From NCBI GenBank assembly GCA_025055975.1, contig JANWWM010000025.1, positions 62,001 to 126,000 of the forward strand: 64,000 bases of DNA. The letters run 5' to 3'. Both the position numbers and the translations under genes were made by a program. The stretch comes from Chloroherpetonaceae bacterium. Its GTDB lineage: Bacteria; Bacteroidota; Chlorobiia; Chlorobiales; Thermochlorobacteraceae. How positions within the stretch are numbered: the first letter of the stretch is position 1; each line of letters opens with the position of its first letter. Below, piece by piece: positions 35,195-50,633 of this stretch. The notes beneath the pieces are model-generated. The model saw only the letters and a program-made list of their open reading frames with translations, made no database searches and was not told the origin of the DNA.

Positions 35195-35896
35195 TTGACA
35201 TTGAAGAAGATCGTTATCGCCATAGACGGACCCGCCGCGTCAGGCAAAAGCACGACGGCGAAATTGCTCGCCCAAAAACTCGGCTATGTCTACATCGACA
35301 CGGGCGCGATGTATCGCGCCTTCGCCTTGAAAGCCCTGACGCAAGACGTTTTGGAGCGATTGCAAACCGACGAGGCGTTTCTTCGTCAGTTCGTCGATTC
35401 CACCGACGTGCGCCTGTCGGAATCGTCGGTTTGGCTCGATGGCAAAGACGTCACGACGGAAATACGAACCAATGACGTCTCGAAGTCCGTCAGCAAGGTG
35501 AGCGCGCTCAAAGCCGTGCGCGAGAAACTTTCGGCGATTCAAAAAAAGTTGGGAGAAGCCAAAGGCGTCGTGATGGACGGGCGCGACATCGGCACGGCGA
35601 TTTTTCCAAACGCCGAACTTAAAATCTATATGCTCGCCTCCGTCCAAGAACGCGCCAAACGCCGATACGCCGAACTCAAAGCCAAGAACGCCGAACTTGG
35701 CGTAACGATCGAAGAACTCGAAGCGGAAATCCGTCGGCGCGACGAGGAGGATATGAACCGCGCCGTGTCGCCGCTTCGCAAAGCCGACGACGCGATCGAG
35801 CTGGATACTTCCGCGCTCACGATCGAAGAGCAAGTCGAGCGCATCTACAAATTAGCGTTGGAAAAAATAAACGATTGCAAAGGAGCCGTTCAATGA
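35195..35896 (+). CDS. cmk: Cytidylate kinase
   Basis: A roughly 230-residue kinase phosphorylating CMP and dCMP. Motifs: IAIDGPAASGKSTTAK P-loop at the N-terminus, YIDTGAMYRAFA, VVMDGRDIGTAIFPNA and RRRDEEDMNRAVSPL. The start is uncertain: no ATG or GTG lies between 35090 and the P-loop, and the family starts within ten residues of the P-loop, so a TTG at 35195 (or 35201) is the best choice; a GTG at 35090 would add 35 residues unlike any Cmk. The TGA overlaps the ispH start (ATGA). Cmk next to ispH and rpsA is a common bacterial order. Confidence 0.9.
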   Translation: MTLKKIVIAIDGPAASGKSTTAKLLAQKLGYVYIDTGAMYRAFALKALTQDVLERLQTDEAFLRQFVDSTDVRLSESSVWLDGKDVTTEIRTNDVSKSVSKVSALKAVREKLSAIQKKLGEAKGVVMDGRDIGTAIFPNAELKIYMLASVQERAKRRYAELKAKNAELGVTIEELEAEIRRRDEEDMNRAVSPLRKADDAIELDTSALTIEEQVERIYKLALEKINDCKGAVQ

Positions 35897-36855
35897 AAGT
35901 CACCGTGGATTCGCAATCGGGATTTTGCTTTGGCGTGCAGTTCGCCATCGAGATGGCGGAAGCCGAACTTGCCGAAAACGGTTCGTTGTATTCGCTCGGC
36001 GACGTCGTGCATAACGCCGTCGAAGTCGAGCGACTCAACAAAATGGGGCTGAAAACCATCACGAAGGACGAGTTCAAAACGCTCTCAAACGCAAAGGTGT
36101 TGATTCGCGCGCACGGCGAACCGCCCGAAACCTACAAGTTCGCAATGGAGAACAACATCGAGCTCATCGATGCTTCCTGCCCCGTCGTGCTCAAATTGCA
36201 ACGCCGCGTGAAAGATTTTTACGACGAAGGCTATCAAATTTTGATTTACGGCAAAAAAGAACACGCCGAGGTCGTGGGCGTGAACGGTCAATGCAACAAC
36301 GAAGCCATCGTGATTCGCAACGCGGATTTGAGCGATCCGAGCGAAATCGCGCCGATTGATTTCAAGCGCAAGACCGTGCTGTTCACGCAAACGACGCAGG
36401 ATACCAAAGGCTTCTACCAACTGCGCGACAATCTCAAACGGCTCTTCGCCGAAAAGAACGCGAGCGAAAACTTCGACGAAGCCGCCACCAACGCCGAAGC
36501 CGTCGAGTTCCTCGCCAAAGACACGATTTGCCGACAAGTGTCGGGACGCGACGAAAAACTGACGAAGTTCGCCGCGCAGAACGAGGTCATCGTCTTCGTC
36601 GCAGGCAGGAAAAGCTCCAACGGAAAAGCGCTGTTCGGCGTTTGCAAAGCCGCCAATCCGCGCGCCTACTTCATTGAGCGCGAAGACGAATTGCGAGCGG
36701 AGTGGTTTGTTCGAAGCGATGGCTCGCCCGTCGAGAGCGTCGGCGTGTGCGGCGCGACCTCGACGCCAATGTGGCAAATGGAACTCGTCGCCGACGCGAT
36801 TCGCAAACGCTTCGCGCCCAAAGAAGCGGCGATGGCGCAAGTTTTGTCTCGTTAA
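35893..36855 (+). CDS. ispH: 4-hydroxy-3-methylbut-2-enyl diphosphate reductase
   Basis: A 320-residue [4Fe-4S] enzyme for the last step of the MEP isoprenoid pathway, giving IPP and DMAPP. The three cluster cysteines are Cys12 (GFCFGV), Cys96 (DASCPVV) and Cys213 (DTICRQVSG); His40, His74 (RAHGEPP) and His124 (KKEHAEV) complete the active site. GKNSSN-like [11 protein letters not shown] and GATSTPMWQ are present. AGGAG eight bases before the ATG at 35893 supports the start. It overlaps cmk by four bases. Confidence 0.96.
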   Translation: MKVTVDSQSGFCFGVQFAIEMAEAELAENGSLYSLGDVVHNAVEVERLNKMGLKTITKDEFKTLSNAKVLIRAHGEPPETYKFAMENNIELIDASCPVVLKLQRRVKDFYDEGYQILIYGKKEHAEVVGVNGQCNNEAIVIRNADLSDPSEIAPIDFKRKTVLFTQTTQDTKGFYQLRDNLKRLFAEKNASENFDEAATNAEAVEFLAKDTICRQVSGRDEKLTKFAAQNEVIVFVAGRKSSNGKALFGVCKAANPRAYFIEREDELRAEWFVRSDGSPVESVGVCGATSTPMWQMELVADAIRKRFAPKEAAMAQVLSR

Positions 36856-36932
36856 TTTCGTCAACCCAAACCCGCCCGATTTCGCTCTCTGAATCGGAAG
36901 CGGCAAAATCACAGGAGAGAGAAAGGCAACCA

Positions 36933-38744
36933 ATGAGCGCTACAACGCAAGAAGCGACGCCGACGCTCAATTCGGCAAACGGCAACGGCGCGCCCGTCGC
37001 CAAAAAGCGAAAGCCCGTCAAGTTCTTCGCCGATTACAACGACGAAGAGCTCAAGCGGTTAGAGGCTCTCTATTCAGGCACGTTCAACGAGCTTACGGAA
37101 GGCGAGATCGTGAAGGGTCGCATCGTGTCCATCAACGAGAAAGACGTGACGATCGACGTTGGCTTGAAATCCGAGGGCATCGTGCCGCTGATGGAATTCA
37201 AAGACCCCGCCTCGCTCAAAGTCGGCGACGAAGTCGAGGTCTATCTCGAAAGCATTGAGGACAAGATGGGGCAACTCATTCTCTCCAAGCGCAAAGCCGA
37301 CACGATGCGCATCTGGGAGAAGATTTACGAGTCGCTCGACAAGGGCACGATCATCACGGGCAAAATCACCAATCGCGTCAAGGGGGGAATGACCGTCTCG
37401 CTCAGCGGCGTGGAAGCCTTCTTGCCCGGCTCGCAAATCGACGTCAAGCCCGTGCGCGACTTCGACGCGCTCGTCGGTCAAACGATGGATTTCCGCGTCG
37501 TCAAAATCAACCCCATCACGCAAAACATCGTCGTCAGCCACAAGGTCATCATCGAGCAAGAATACGAGGCGCGTCGCAAGGAAATGCTCGCCAACATCAA
37601 AGTTGGAATGGTGCTCGAAGGCACGGTCAAAAACATCACCGACTTCGGCATCTTCGTCGACTTGGGCGGACTCGACGGCTTGGTGCACATCACCGACATC
37701 ACTTGGGGACGCATCGCGCATCCGTCGGAAGCCGTCAAGCTCGACGACCCGATTAAAGTCGTCGTCATCGGCTACGACGAAACCAAACAGCGCGTCTCGC
37801 TCAGCATCAAGCACCTTACGCCAAAGCCGTGGCTGAACATCGAGGAAAAATACAAGCCCGGAATGCGCGTCAAAGGCAAGGTCGTTTCCATCACCGATTA
37901 CGGCGTGTTCGTTGAAATCGAAAAAGGCATCGAGGGCTTGGTGCACATCTCCGAAATGTCTTGGACGCAACACATCAAGCACCCCAGCCAATTCGTAACG
38001 ATGGGACAAGAAGTCGAGTGCGTCATTCTCAACATCATCAAGGAAGACGAGAAACTCTCGCTCTCGATGAAACAAGTCGAGGAAGATCCTTGGATCAAAA
38101 TCGCCGAGAAATACGCGCCCGACACGGTTCACAAGGGCGTCATCCGCAACCTGACCGACTTTGGCGCATTCGTGGAATTGGAGCCGGGCATCGACGGTTT
38201 GGTGCACATCAGCGACCTTTCTTGGACGAAGAAGATCCGACACCCTGGCGAACTCGTCAAGAAGGGCGACGAAATCGAGGTCAAAGTGCTGAAAGTCGAT
38301 GTCAAATCGCGTCGCATCGCGCTCGGACACAAGCAACTCACCGACGACCCGTGGAGCACGTTTGAAACCGTCTATGCCGTCGGCACGGAGCAAAGGGCGA
38401 AGATTACGCAAATCATCGAAAAAGGCGTGATTGTCGAGTTGCCTTTGGGCGTGGATGGCTTCGTGCCCGCCTCTCACCTGTTGCAAGGCGGCGTGCGCGA
38501 TATGAACGCTTCGTTCAAGGTTGGCGACGAGCTGCCGCTCAAAGTCATCGAGTTCGACAAGGAAAATCGTCGCATCATTCTCTCCGCGCTCGAATACTTC
38601 AAGGGCAAGAGCAAAGAGGAAATCGAAGCCTATATGCAACAGCACCCCAACGAAAAGCAAAAGATCAAGGAAGCGACGGCGTCGCTCGACGTGCCGCCGC
38701 CCGCGCCCGAATCCTCCGTCGACGCGGACGCGCCGAAGGCGTAA
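36933..38744 (+). CDS. rpsA: 30S ribosomal protein S1
   Basis: A 603-residue protein with six S1 (OB-fold) repeats, recognisable by [80 protein letters not shown] and repeated GLVHIS/T. S1 binds mRNA on the small subunit and helps initiation of structured or weakly Shine-Dalgarno leaders, relevant here because many genes lack a clear Shine-Dalgarno. The start at 36933 follows AGGAGAGAG. The N-terminal 30 residues are a basic, low-complexity extension. A terminator follows directly. Confidence 0.97.
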   Translation: MSATTQEATPTLNSANGNGAPVAKKRKPVKFFADYNDEELKRLEALYSGTFNELTEGEIVKGRIVSINEKDVTIDVGLKSEGIVPLMEFKDPASLKVGDEVEVYLESIEDKMGQLILSKRKADTMRIWEKIYESLDKGTIITGKITNRVKGGMTVSLSGVEAFLPGSQIDVKPVRDFDALVGQTMDFRVVKINPITQNIVVSHKVIIEQEYEARRKEMLANIKVGMVLEGTVKNITDFGIFVDLGGLDGLVHITDITWGRIAHPSEAVKLDDPIKVVVIGYDETKQRVSLSIKHLTPKPWLNIEEKYKPGMRVKGKVVSITDYGVFVEIEKGIEGLVHISEMSWTQHIKHPSQFVTMGQEVECVILNIIKEDEKLSLSMKQVEEDPWIKIAEKYAPDTVHKGVIRNLTDFGAFVELEPGIDGLVHISDLSWTKKIRHPGELVKKGDEIEVKVLKVDVKSRRIALGHKQLTDDPWSTFETVYAVGTEQRAKITQIIEKGVIVELPLGVDGFVPASHLLQGGVRDMNASFKVGDELPLKVIEFDKENRRIILSALEYFKGKSKEEIEAYMQQHPNEKQKIKEATASLDVPPPAPESSVDADAPKA

Positions 38745-38762
38745 GGTTTCGCCAAAACGCGC

Positions 38763-38792
38763 AAGGGCGGAAACATCCGCCCTTTTTGTTTT
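38763..38792 (+). terminator. Rho-independent terminator after rpsA
   Basis: AAGGGCGGA and TCCGCCCTT form a perfect 9-bp stem with a 4-base loop, followed by TTTGTTTT. Confidence 0.9.
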
Positions 38793-38838
38793 GGAGTTCG
38801 TTCTCGAAAGCGTCAAAAAACGAAGCGTTCTTCTCGCC

Positions 38839-39255
38839 ATGCGAAAACACGAAACGCGGCTCAAAGTGCGCAGTTACGAACTCGATTTCTTTCAGCACGT
38901 CAACAACGCCGTCTATCTCAACTACATCGAACAGGCGCGCGTGGAACTGTTGCAGAGCGCGGGCTTTTCGCTCGAAGAATTTTTCGCGCAGAAAATTTTG
39001 CCCGTCGTCGTCAATGTCAACATCAACTATCGCCGTCCGTCGCGCCTGAACGACGAACTCGTGATTTTCACGCATGTCTCGCGCATCGGCACGTCGTCGT
39101 TTGCGATGCGGCACGAGGCTTACAACCTCACGAGCGGCAACGCGCCCTCGTTTGACGCGGACGTCACGCACGCCGTCATCGACATCGAGACGGGCAAATC
39201 CACGCCGATTCCCGACAGGCTTCGCCAACAACTTGCGTCGCTTCATCTCAAATGA
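38839..39255 (+). CDS. Acyl-CoA thioesterase, YbgC/4HBT hotdog family
   Basis: A 138-residue hotdog-fold protein. The signature YELDFFQHVNNAVYLNYIEQ (residues 13-32) contains the catalytic-type Asp16 and the HVNN turn. Later segments VNVNINYRRPSRLNDEL and the C-terminal strands fit the family. Members hydrolyse acyl-CoA or acyl-ACP; the acyl group cannot be told from the sequence. The ATG at 38839 was chosen since the family starts within ten residues of the signature. Its stop overlaps the aroQ start by four bases. Confidence 0.88.
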   Translation: MRKHETRLKVRSYELDFFQHVNNAVYLNYIEQARVELLQSAGFSLEEFFAQKILPVVVNVNINYRRPSRLNDELVIFTHVSRIGTSSFAMRHEAYNLTSGNAPSFDADVTHAVIDIETGKSTPIPDRLRQQLASLHLK

Positions 39256-39698
39256 CGATTCTCGTTCTGAACGGTCCGAATCTTTCGCGCTTGGGCAAAC
39301 GCGAACCGCATCTTTATGGCGCGCGCGCTCTTGCGGACATCAACCGCTCGCTTGCGGAAAGTTTCCCCGAAATTCAGTTTGAGTTTTTTCAAAGCGAGAT
39401 TGAGGGCGAGTTGATTCGCAAGCTCTTTGAAGCGGAAGACGAGGGAAAGGTTCAAGGCGTTGCGCTAAACCCTGGCGCGTTGGCGCACACCTCGATCGCG
39501 CTACGCGACGCGATCGCGTCGATTCGCTTGCCCGTCGTGGAAGTTCACCTAACGAACGTGTTTGCGCGAGAGACGTTTCGACGACATTCCTTCGTTTCGG
39601 AGGTCTGCGTCGGCGTGATTTCGGGCTTCGGCGAGATGAGTTATCGCTTGGGCGTTCAAGCGTTGTTGTGGCGACTGCGCTCAGAGGTCGGCAAGTAG
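39252..39698 (+). CDS. aroQ: Type II 3-dehydroquinate dehydratase
   Basis: A 148-residue dodecameric-type shikimate enzyme that removes water from 3-dehydroquinate. NGPNLSRLGKREPHLYG carries catalytic Tyr22, LNPGALAHTSIALRDAI holds the substrate Asn, and VEVHLTNVFARE holds catalytic His99. The length is usual. It is coupled by ATGA to the thioesterase and overlaps the opposing TPR gene by 18 bases at the 3' end. Confidence 0.97.
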   Translation: MTILVLNGPNLSRLGKREPHLYGARALADINRSLAESFPEIQFEFFQSEIEGELIRKLFEAEDEGKVQGVALNPGALAHTSIALRDAIASIRLPVVEVHLTNVFARETFRRHSFVSEVCVGVISGFGEMSYRLGVQALLWRLRSEVGK

Positions 39699-40424
39699 CG
39701 CGCGCGATTCGCGCTTGTTCTGCCTGTCGCCCGCCACGAGCATTGGCAGTTTCAAGGCGATTTCCAAATGCCGCTTGGCTTCCTCGATGCGTCCGAGCTT
39801 GAGCAAGGCTTTCGCGTAGGCGTTGCGATAGAAAATGACGTTGGGACTTTCGGCGACGGCTTTGGCAAGATGCTCCGCCGCTTGTTCGTAACTGCCTTCG
39901 GGAACGTCGCCGAAAAGCAACTTCGCAAAGGTTCGCTCAATGAAGCCAAGCCCCGCAAGTTCATAGTGCCAGATGCCCAAGACGGCATGCGCCATCGCGT
40001 TTTTGGAATCAAGCGCGAGGGCTTTGTCGGCGTAGCCCTTGATCTCCAAGCCAAGTTTGACTTTTTCCTTGTTGCCGCGAAAGAGCGCGAGTTGTCCCGT
40101 AACCTGCCCAAGACGCGCGTAGATGTCGGGATTTTCAGGCTCGCGCTTCAACGCCGCTTCGAGCGAGGCTTTGGCTTTGAGATACATCTCTTCTTGTTTG
40201 GCTTTCGGCAGTTCGTAACCGCCGTAGAAATAAGCGTCGGCAAGCTTGATGAAGACTTCCGCCGTCGCGCAGTCGTCTTTGACGGATTCGTAGAGCGCGA
40301 TGGCGAGGGGATAATTGAAGGCGCGGTAAGCGGAATCGGCTTGCGCGAGCGCGTCGCGGGCGAAAAGCATTGGCGCGGAAAAAACGAAAAAAATCAGCAG
40401 AGGCGATATGAACGAAAGGCGCAT
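39681..40424 (-). CDS. Exported TPR-repeat protein
   Basis: A 247-residue protein with a signal peptide (MRLSFISPLLIFFVFSAPMLFA). The mature part is helical TPR repeats (SAYRAFNYPLAIALYESV, AEVFIKLADAYFYGGYEL, NPDIYARLGQVTGQLALF, AEHLAKAVAESPNVIFYRN, AKALLKLGRIEEAKRHLEIAL). The AHAVLGIWHYELAG motif resembles bacterial relatives of the RMDN-type TPR proteins; that is a loose match. It is likely a periplasmic scaffold. The partner is unknown. Confidence 0.75.
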   Translation of the reverse strand: MRLSFISPLLIFFVFSAPMLFARDALAQADSAYRAFNYPLAIALYESVKDDCATAEVFIKLADAYFYGGYELPKAKQEEMYLKAKASLEAALKREPENPDIYARLGQVTGQLALFRGNKEKVKLGLEIKGYADKALALDSKNAMAHAVLGIWHYELAGLGFIERTFAKLLFGDVPEGSYEQAAEHLAKAVAESPNVIFYRNAYAKALLKLGRIEEAKRHLEIALKLPMLVAGDRQNKRESRALLADL

Positions 40425-40552
40425 TCGAACGCGCGTGAATGGTTTTGACGATGAAAAATCTTGGCGAATTGAATCGAGCGTGGCGCGAAGACCTTGCGCC
40501 TCTTAAACAAGGCGAATTTTCGTTTCCGTTCCTTGACGAAACGTCGCGCGGT

Positions 40553-43423
<2,871 letters not shown>

Positions 43424-43456
43424 TGACGAATGGGCGGAAAAAAATTGGAAAAGGCG

Positions 43457-43484
43457 AATATAGCGATTGCCCTTTTTCCCGCAA
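43457..43484 (-). promoter_or_regulatory. Promoter for uvrA
   Basis: The minus strand reads TTGCGG, 16 bases, TATATT, then CG, between the oxyR stop and the uvrA start. No SOS box is apparent next to it. Confidence 0.55.
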
Positions 43485-43497
43485 CGCGACGCGCCGT

Positions 43498-46898
<3,401 letters not shown>

Positions 46899-46914
46899 CG
46901 CTCGCTCCCCAAGG

Positions 46915-47682
46915 TCAAAAACGATTCGGCGGCGCAGGCGAAAGGCTTGCGCCGTTTTGTTTCGATGGCGCGCGCTTCCACTTCCAAAATTCTTTGTAAG
47001 GATTGATGGGCTTGGGCAAACCGTCTTTGCCGATTTGCAACACCATCAAATGCAGATGCGTGGGCGAGCGACGCTTGGCGGCATGAAAGCCCGTGCGCCC
47101 CACTTCGCCGATGGGCGAACCGCTCACGACGCACTCGCCCAACTCGACGAAAACGCTTCGCAAATGCGCGTAGTAGAAAATCCGCTTCGAGCTGGGGTCG
47201 TAAATCCAAACATACTTTCCGCCAAGCGAGCGACTCGTGTCGCGCCACTCGGTTCTGACTTCCACGACCACGCCGCTTGAAACGCTGACCACGCGAGCGG
47301 GAGCGCCCGTCTCGTCATCGAGTTCGTCTTGATTGTCGTCCAAGATGAAAATGTCGTGCGCGGGATGCGGATTGTGCTTGGTCTTGGCGAAGAAGTCAAA
47401 GCCGTAGGCGCGATAACCCTTGCCGTTGCCGCCGACCGCATGCGGCGAGTAGCCCTCGATGGGAAAGCGCCACTCGTTTCGGCTTGAAACGCCGCGATTC
47501 ACTCGCGCGAAGTATTCGTCTAATTTCGGAATGATGGCTTTGAAAGCGGCGATCGCCGAATCCCTCGCGATCGCCTCGGCGCGAATGTTTTGCTGAAGCC
47601 TAACGAACTCCTCGCAAGGCGAGCGCTCGGAAACGAGAGACGAATCCAAAAAAACGAACAGAACGGCGGCGAGCATTTTCAT
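46915..47682 (-). CDS. M23-family metallopeptidase, exported
   Basis: A 255-residue LytM-type protein: a signal peptide (MKMLAAVLFVFLDSSLVS), then a peptidase domain with zinc ligands in HPAHDIFILD (His106, Asp110) and THLHLMV (His209-Leu-His211), plus YYAHLRS (His173) and GSPIGEVGRTG. All ligands are present, so it may cleave peptidoglycan peptide bridges. The C-terminal tail after about residue 235 is basic and low-complexity, and its coding DNA contains the katG terminator. It converges on katG with 16 bases between stops. Confidence 0.85.
   Translation of the reverse strand: MKMLAAVLFVFLDSSLVSERSPCEEFVRLQQNIRAEAIARDSAIAAFKAIIPKLDEYFARVNRGVSSRNEWRFPIEGYSPHAVGGNGKGYRAYGFDFFAKTKHNPHPAHDIFILDDNQDELDDETGAPARVVSVSSGVVVEVRTEWRDTSRSLGGKYVWIYDPSSKRIFYYAHLRSVFVELGECVVSGSPIGEVGRTGFHAAKRRSPTHLHLMVLQIGKDGLPKPINPYKEFWKWKRAPSKQNGASLSPAPPNRF
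46930..46962 (+). terminator. Rho-independent terminator for katG, inside the end of the M23 gene
   Basis: CGGCGCAGGC and GCTTGCGCCG form a 10-bp stem (one G-U pair) with GAAAG as loop, followed by TTTTGTTT on the plus strand. Confidence 0.8.
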
Positions 47683-47826
47683 CGACCAAATTTGGCGGCA
47701 AATTTAACTTGGCGACGGCAAGACGTTCGCCGCAACGCGCCGATGGCAAAGCCTTTCCGCGAGTTTCAACCCCGATTCTCCCGCGAGAATTGCCTATATT
47801 CCCGCAACCTATCCGACGCATCAAAA

Positions 47827-50628
47827 ATGAACGACGCGCAGTTTGCCAGCCCAACGCTCGAGCGCTCGTTTGACGAAGCCCTGCAACGCGACGTGCGCTT
47901 GTTGGGAAACTTGTTGGGAAAAATTCTCATCGAGCAAGAGGGCGAAGCGTTCTTGGAACTCGAAGAAAAGATCCGCTTGCTCTGCAAAGAGATTCGTCAA
48001 AGCGGAAGCGATGAACGCCGAAAGGAGCTTGTCAAGCTCATCGATGACGTGTCCTTCCACGAAGCCGACAATTTGGTGCGCGCCTTTGGCACGTATTTTC
48101 ATCTCGTCAACGTCGCCGAGCAATTTCACCAAGTTCGCTCGATGCGAAACGCCGAGAGCGCGCAAGGCGCGTTGGAAAACTCGATCGAGCAAACCATCGA
48201 AACTCTCGCTCAAAGCGGCGTGTCCGCCGAAGCCGTCCAAGAATTGCTCGACGGGCTTTCCATAGAGCCGACTCTGACCGCGCATCCGACCGAAGCCTTG
48301 CGCCACACGATTTTGCGCAAGCGTCGTCAAGTCGCGTTGTTTTTGGAACGACTTGAAAATCCGTCTCACACGCCGAAGGAGCGCGAGGAAATTATGGAGC
48401 AACTATCCGCGCTCATCGCGTCGCTGTGGCAAACCGACGAAGTGCGTTCCTCGAAGCTCACCGTTCAAGACGAGGTCGCGGGGCATCTTTACTACTTCGA
48501 TCGCGTCTTTTTCGACGCGCTGCCAAGAGTGTATCGCTCGCTCGAGCTCGCGCTCAAAAAACATTATCCAAACGCGCGGTTTCGCGTGCCGCCGTTTCTG
48601 ACGCTTCACTCTTGGACGGGAGGCGATCGCGACGGTCACCCCTTCGTGACGCACGCGGTTACGAAGGAAACGCTCGAAACGATGAAAGCCACCATTTTGC
48701 AAAAGTATTTGGCGGCGGTCGAGAACGCGATTCTGCATCTTTCCATCTCGACGGCGCGCGCGTCCATCTCGCCCGAACTCGCCGAATCCATCAGGCTCGA
48801 CGAAGCGCGCTTCGGACGGGAAAGCATCGCAAACGAATGGGCGGGGCGCAATTACAACGAAGCCTATCGAATCAAACTGCGCTTCGTTTCCTATCGCCTC
48901 AAAAAAATGTTGGACGATCTAAGAAACGAAACCCATTCGGGCGTTGGCTACGAAAGCGAGCAAGAACTGCTCGACGATTTGCGCGTCGTTCACGAAAGCC
49001 TGATTCGCAACAAGGGCGAGCGCTTGGCGGAACTCATCACCGCGCCGCTCATTCGACAAGCGGAAATTTTCGGCTTCTCGTTCATCACGCTCGACATTCG
49101 CCAGCATGCGCGCAAGCAAGAAGCCGCGCTCGACGAAATCACCGAAGCGCTGCGATTGCTCCCGAAGCCCTATCGAGAGATGACCGAATCGGAGCGCGTG
49201 CAGTGGCTCGTCTCCGAACTCCGCTCGCGTCGCCCGATGATTCCCTACAAACTGACGTTCTCGGAAGAGACCAACGAACTCATCTTGACCTTTCGCCAAA
49301 TCCGACGCTCGCTCGAAACCATCAGCAAGCGCGCCATCGATACCTACATCATCAGCGGCGCGGAAAGCGCCAGCGACGTGCTCGAAGGATTGCTCCTCGC
49401 CAAAGAGGCGGGTTTGTTCCGACATTTGCCCAACGACGACATCGAGTGCGACCTTCACGTCGTTCCGCTCTTCGAGACGATTTACGACCTTCGCCGAGCG
49501 GGCAGTTTGCTCGAAGAACTGTTCTCGCTGCCGATTTATCGCAAAGCCATCGCCGCGCGCGGCAACTTGCAAGAAGTGATGATTGGCTATTCGGATTCGA
49601 GCAAAGACGGCGGATTGATGGCGTCGAGTTGGGAGCTCTACAAGGCGCAAATCGCGCTCAAAGCGGTCGCCGACATTTTCGGCGTGAGCCTGAAACTCTT
49701 TCACGGACGGGGCGGAACGGTCGGACGTGGCGGCGGCTTGCCCGTGCATCAAGCCATCTTGGCGCAACCGCCGGGCACGGTCGGCGGAAAAATCAAAATC
49801 ACCGAGCAGGGCGAAATCATCTCCGCCAAGTATATGCTTCCGCAAATCGCCGAGCGCAACCTCGAACTCGTCGTCTCCGCCGTGATGATGGCGAGCGTTT
49901 CGCCCAAAAAAACCGCGACGAAATTGGAATGGCGACACGCGCTCGAAACGATGTCGGTCGCTTCGATGAAAGCCTATCGACAGTTGGTTTATGAAAACGA
50001 AGACTTCCCGCTCTTTTTCCGCGAAGCGACTCCCATCGATGTGATTGAGCAGATGGAAATCGGCTCGCGCCCCTCGCGTCGCGCCGCGCGAGCGCGCATT
50101 GAAGACCTGCGCGCGATTCCGTGGGTCTTTTCGTGGATGCAAAATCGCGCCACGATGCCAAGTTGGTATGGCGTGGGGTCGGGCTTGCAAGCCGCTTTGG
50201 ACAAGGGCATTCCGCTCGAACTCCTGCAAGAAATGCATGACGAGTGGGCGTTTTTCCGCTCGCTCATCGACAACGTGCAAATGATTTTGGCGAAGACCGA
50301 CCTGCGCGTCGCCAAAGAATACGCCGCGCTCGTTTCCGACGCGGCAATGCGCGAAAAGTTCTTCTCTCAAATCGAGCGCGAGTTCGAGCTCACCAAAGCC
50401 AACGTGCTCGCCGTTACCAAGCAAAGCGAACTCTTGGAAAACAATCCCGCCTTGCTCAAATCGCTGCGACTCCGAGATCCCTACATCGACCCCATCAGTT
50501 ACATTCAAGTCGCCGCGCTCAAACGCTACAGAAGCCAAACCAAAACCGACGAGGAAAAGCAAAAATATCTGACCCTGCTGCGCACGAGCGTCAATGGCGT
50601 AGCGGCGGGCATTCGCAACACGGGTTGA
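47827..50628 (+). CDS. ppc: Phosphoenolpyruvate carboxylase
   Basis: A 933-residue anaplerotic enzyme forming oxaloacetate from PEP and bicarbonate. Catalytic His153 sits in PTLTAHPTEALRH; SWTGGDRDGHPFVT, ILTFRQIRRSLE, GYSDSSKDGGLMAS, FHGRGGTVGRGGG and the terminal GVAAGIRNTG are all family signatures. The length is usual. The start at 47827 was chosen by the family N-terminus; a TATATT at 47795-47800 lies about 30 bases upstream without a clear -35. The frame is open upstream to 47590 without similarity. Confidence 0.97.
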   Translation: MNDAQFASPTLERSFDEALQRDVRLLGNLLGKILIEQEGEAFLELEEKIRLLCKEIRQSGSDERRKELVKLIDDVSFHEADNLVRAFGTYFHLVNVAEQFHQVRSMRNAESAQGALENSIEQTIETLAQSGVSAEAVQELLDGLSIEPTLTAHPTEALRHTILRKRRQVALFLERLENPSHTPKEREEIMEQLSALIASLWQTDEVRSSKLTVQDEVAGHLYYFDRVFFDALPRVYRSLELALKKHYPNARFRVPPFLTLHSWTGGDRDGHPFVTHAVTKETLETMKATILQKYLAAVENAILHLSISTARASISPELAESIRLDEARFGRESIANEWAGRNYNEAYRIKLRFVSYRLKKMLDDLRNETHSGVGYESEQELLDDLRVVHESLIRNKGERLAELITAPLIRQAEIFGFSFITLDIRQHARKQEAALDEITEALRLLPKPYREMTESERVQWLVSELRSRRPMIPYKLTFSEETNELILTFRQIRRSLETISKRAIDTYIISGAESASDVLEGLLLAKEAGLFRHLPNDDIECDLHVVPLFETIYDLRRAGSLLEELFSLPIYRKAIAARGNLQEVMIGYSDSSKDGGLMASSWELYKAQIALKAVADIFGVSLKLFHGRGGTVGRGGGLPVHQAILAQPPGTVGGKIKITEQGEIISAKYMLPQIAERNLELVVSAVMMASVSPKKTATKLEWRHALETMSVASMKAYRQLVYENEDFPLFFREATPIDVIEQMEIGSRPSRRAARARIEDLRAIPWVFSWMQNRATMPSWYGVGSGLQAALDKGIPLELLQEMHDEWAFFRSLIDNVQMILAKTDLRVAKEYAALVSDAAMREKFFSQIEREFELTKANVLAVTKQSELLENNPALLKSLRLRDPYIDPISYIQVAALKRYRSQTKTDEEKQKYLTLLRTSVNGVAAGIRNTG

Positions 50629-50633
50629 CGAAA

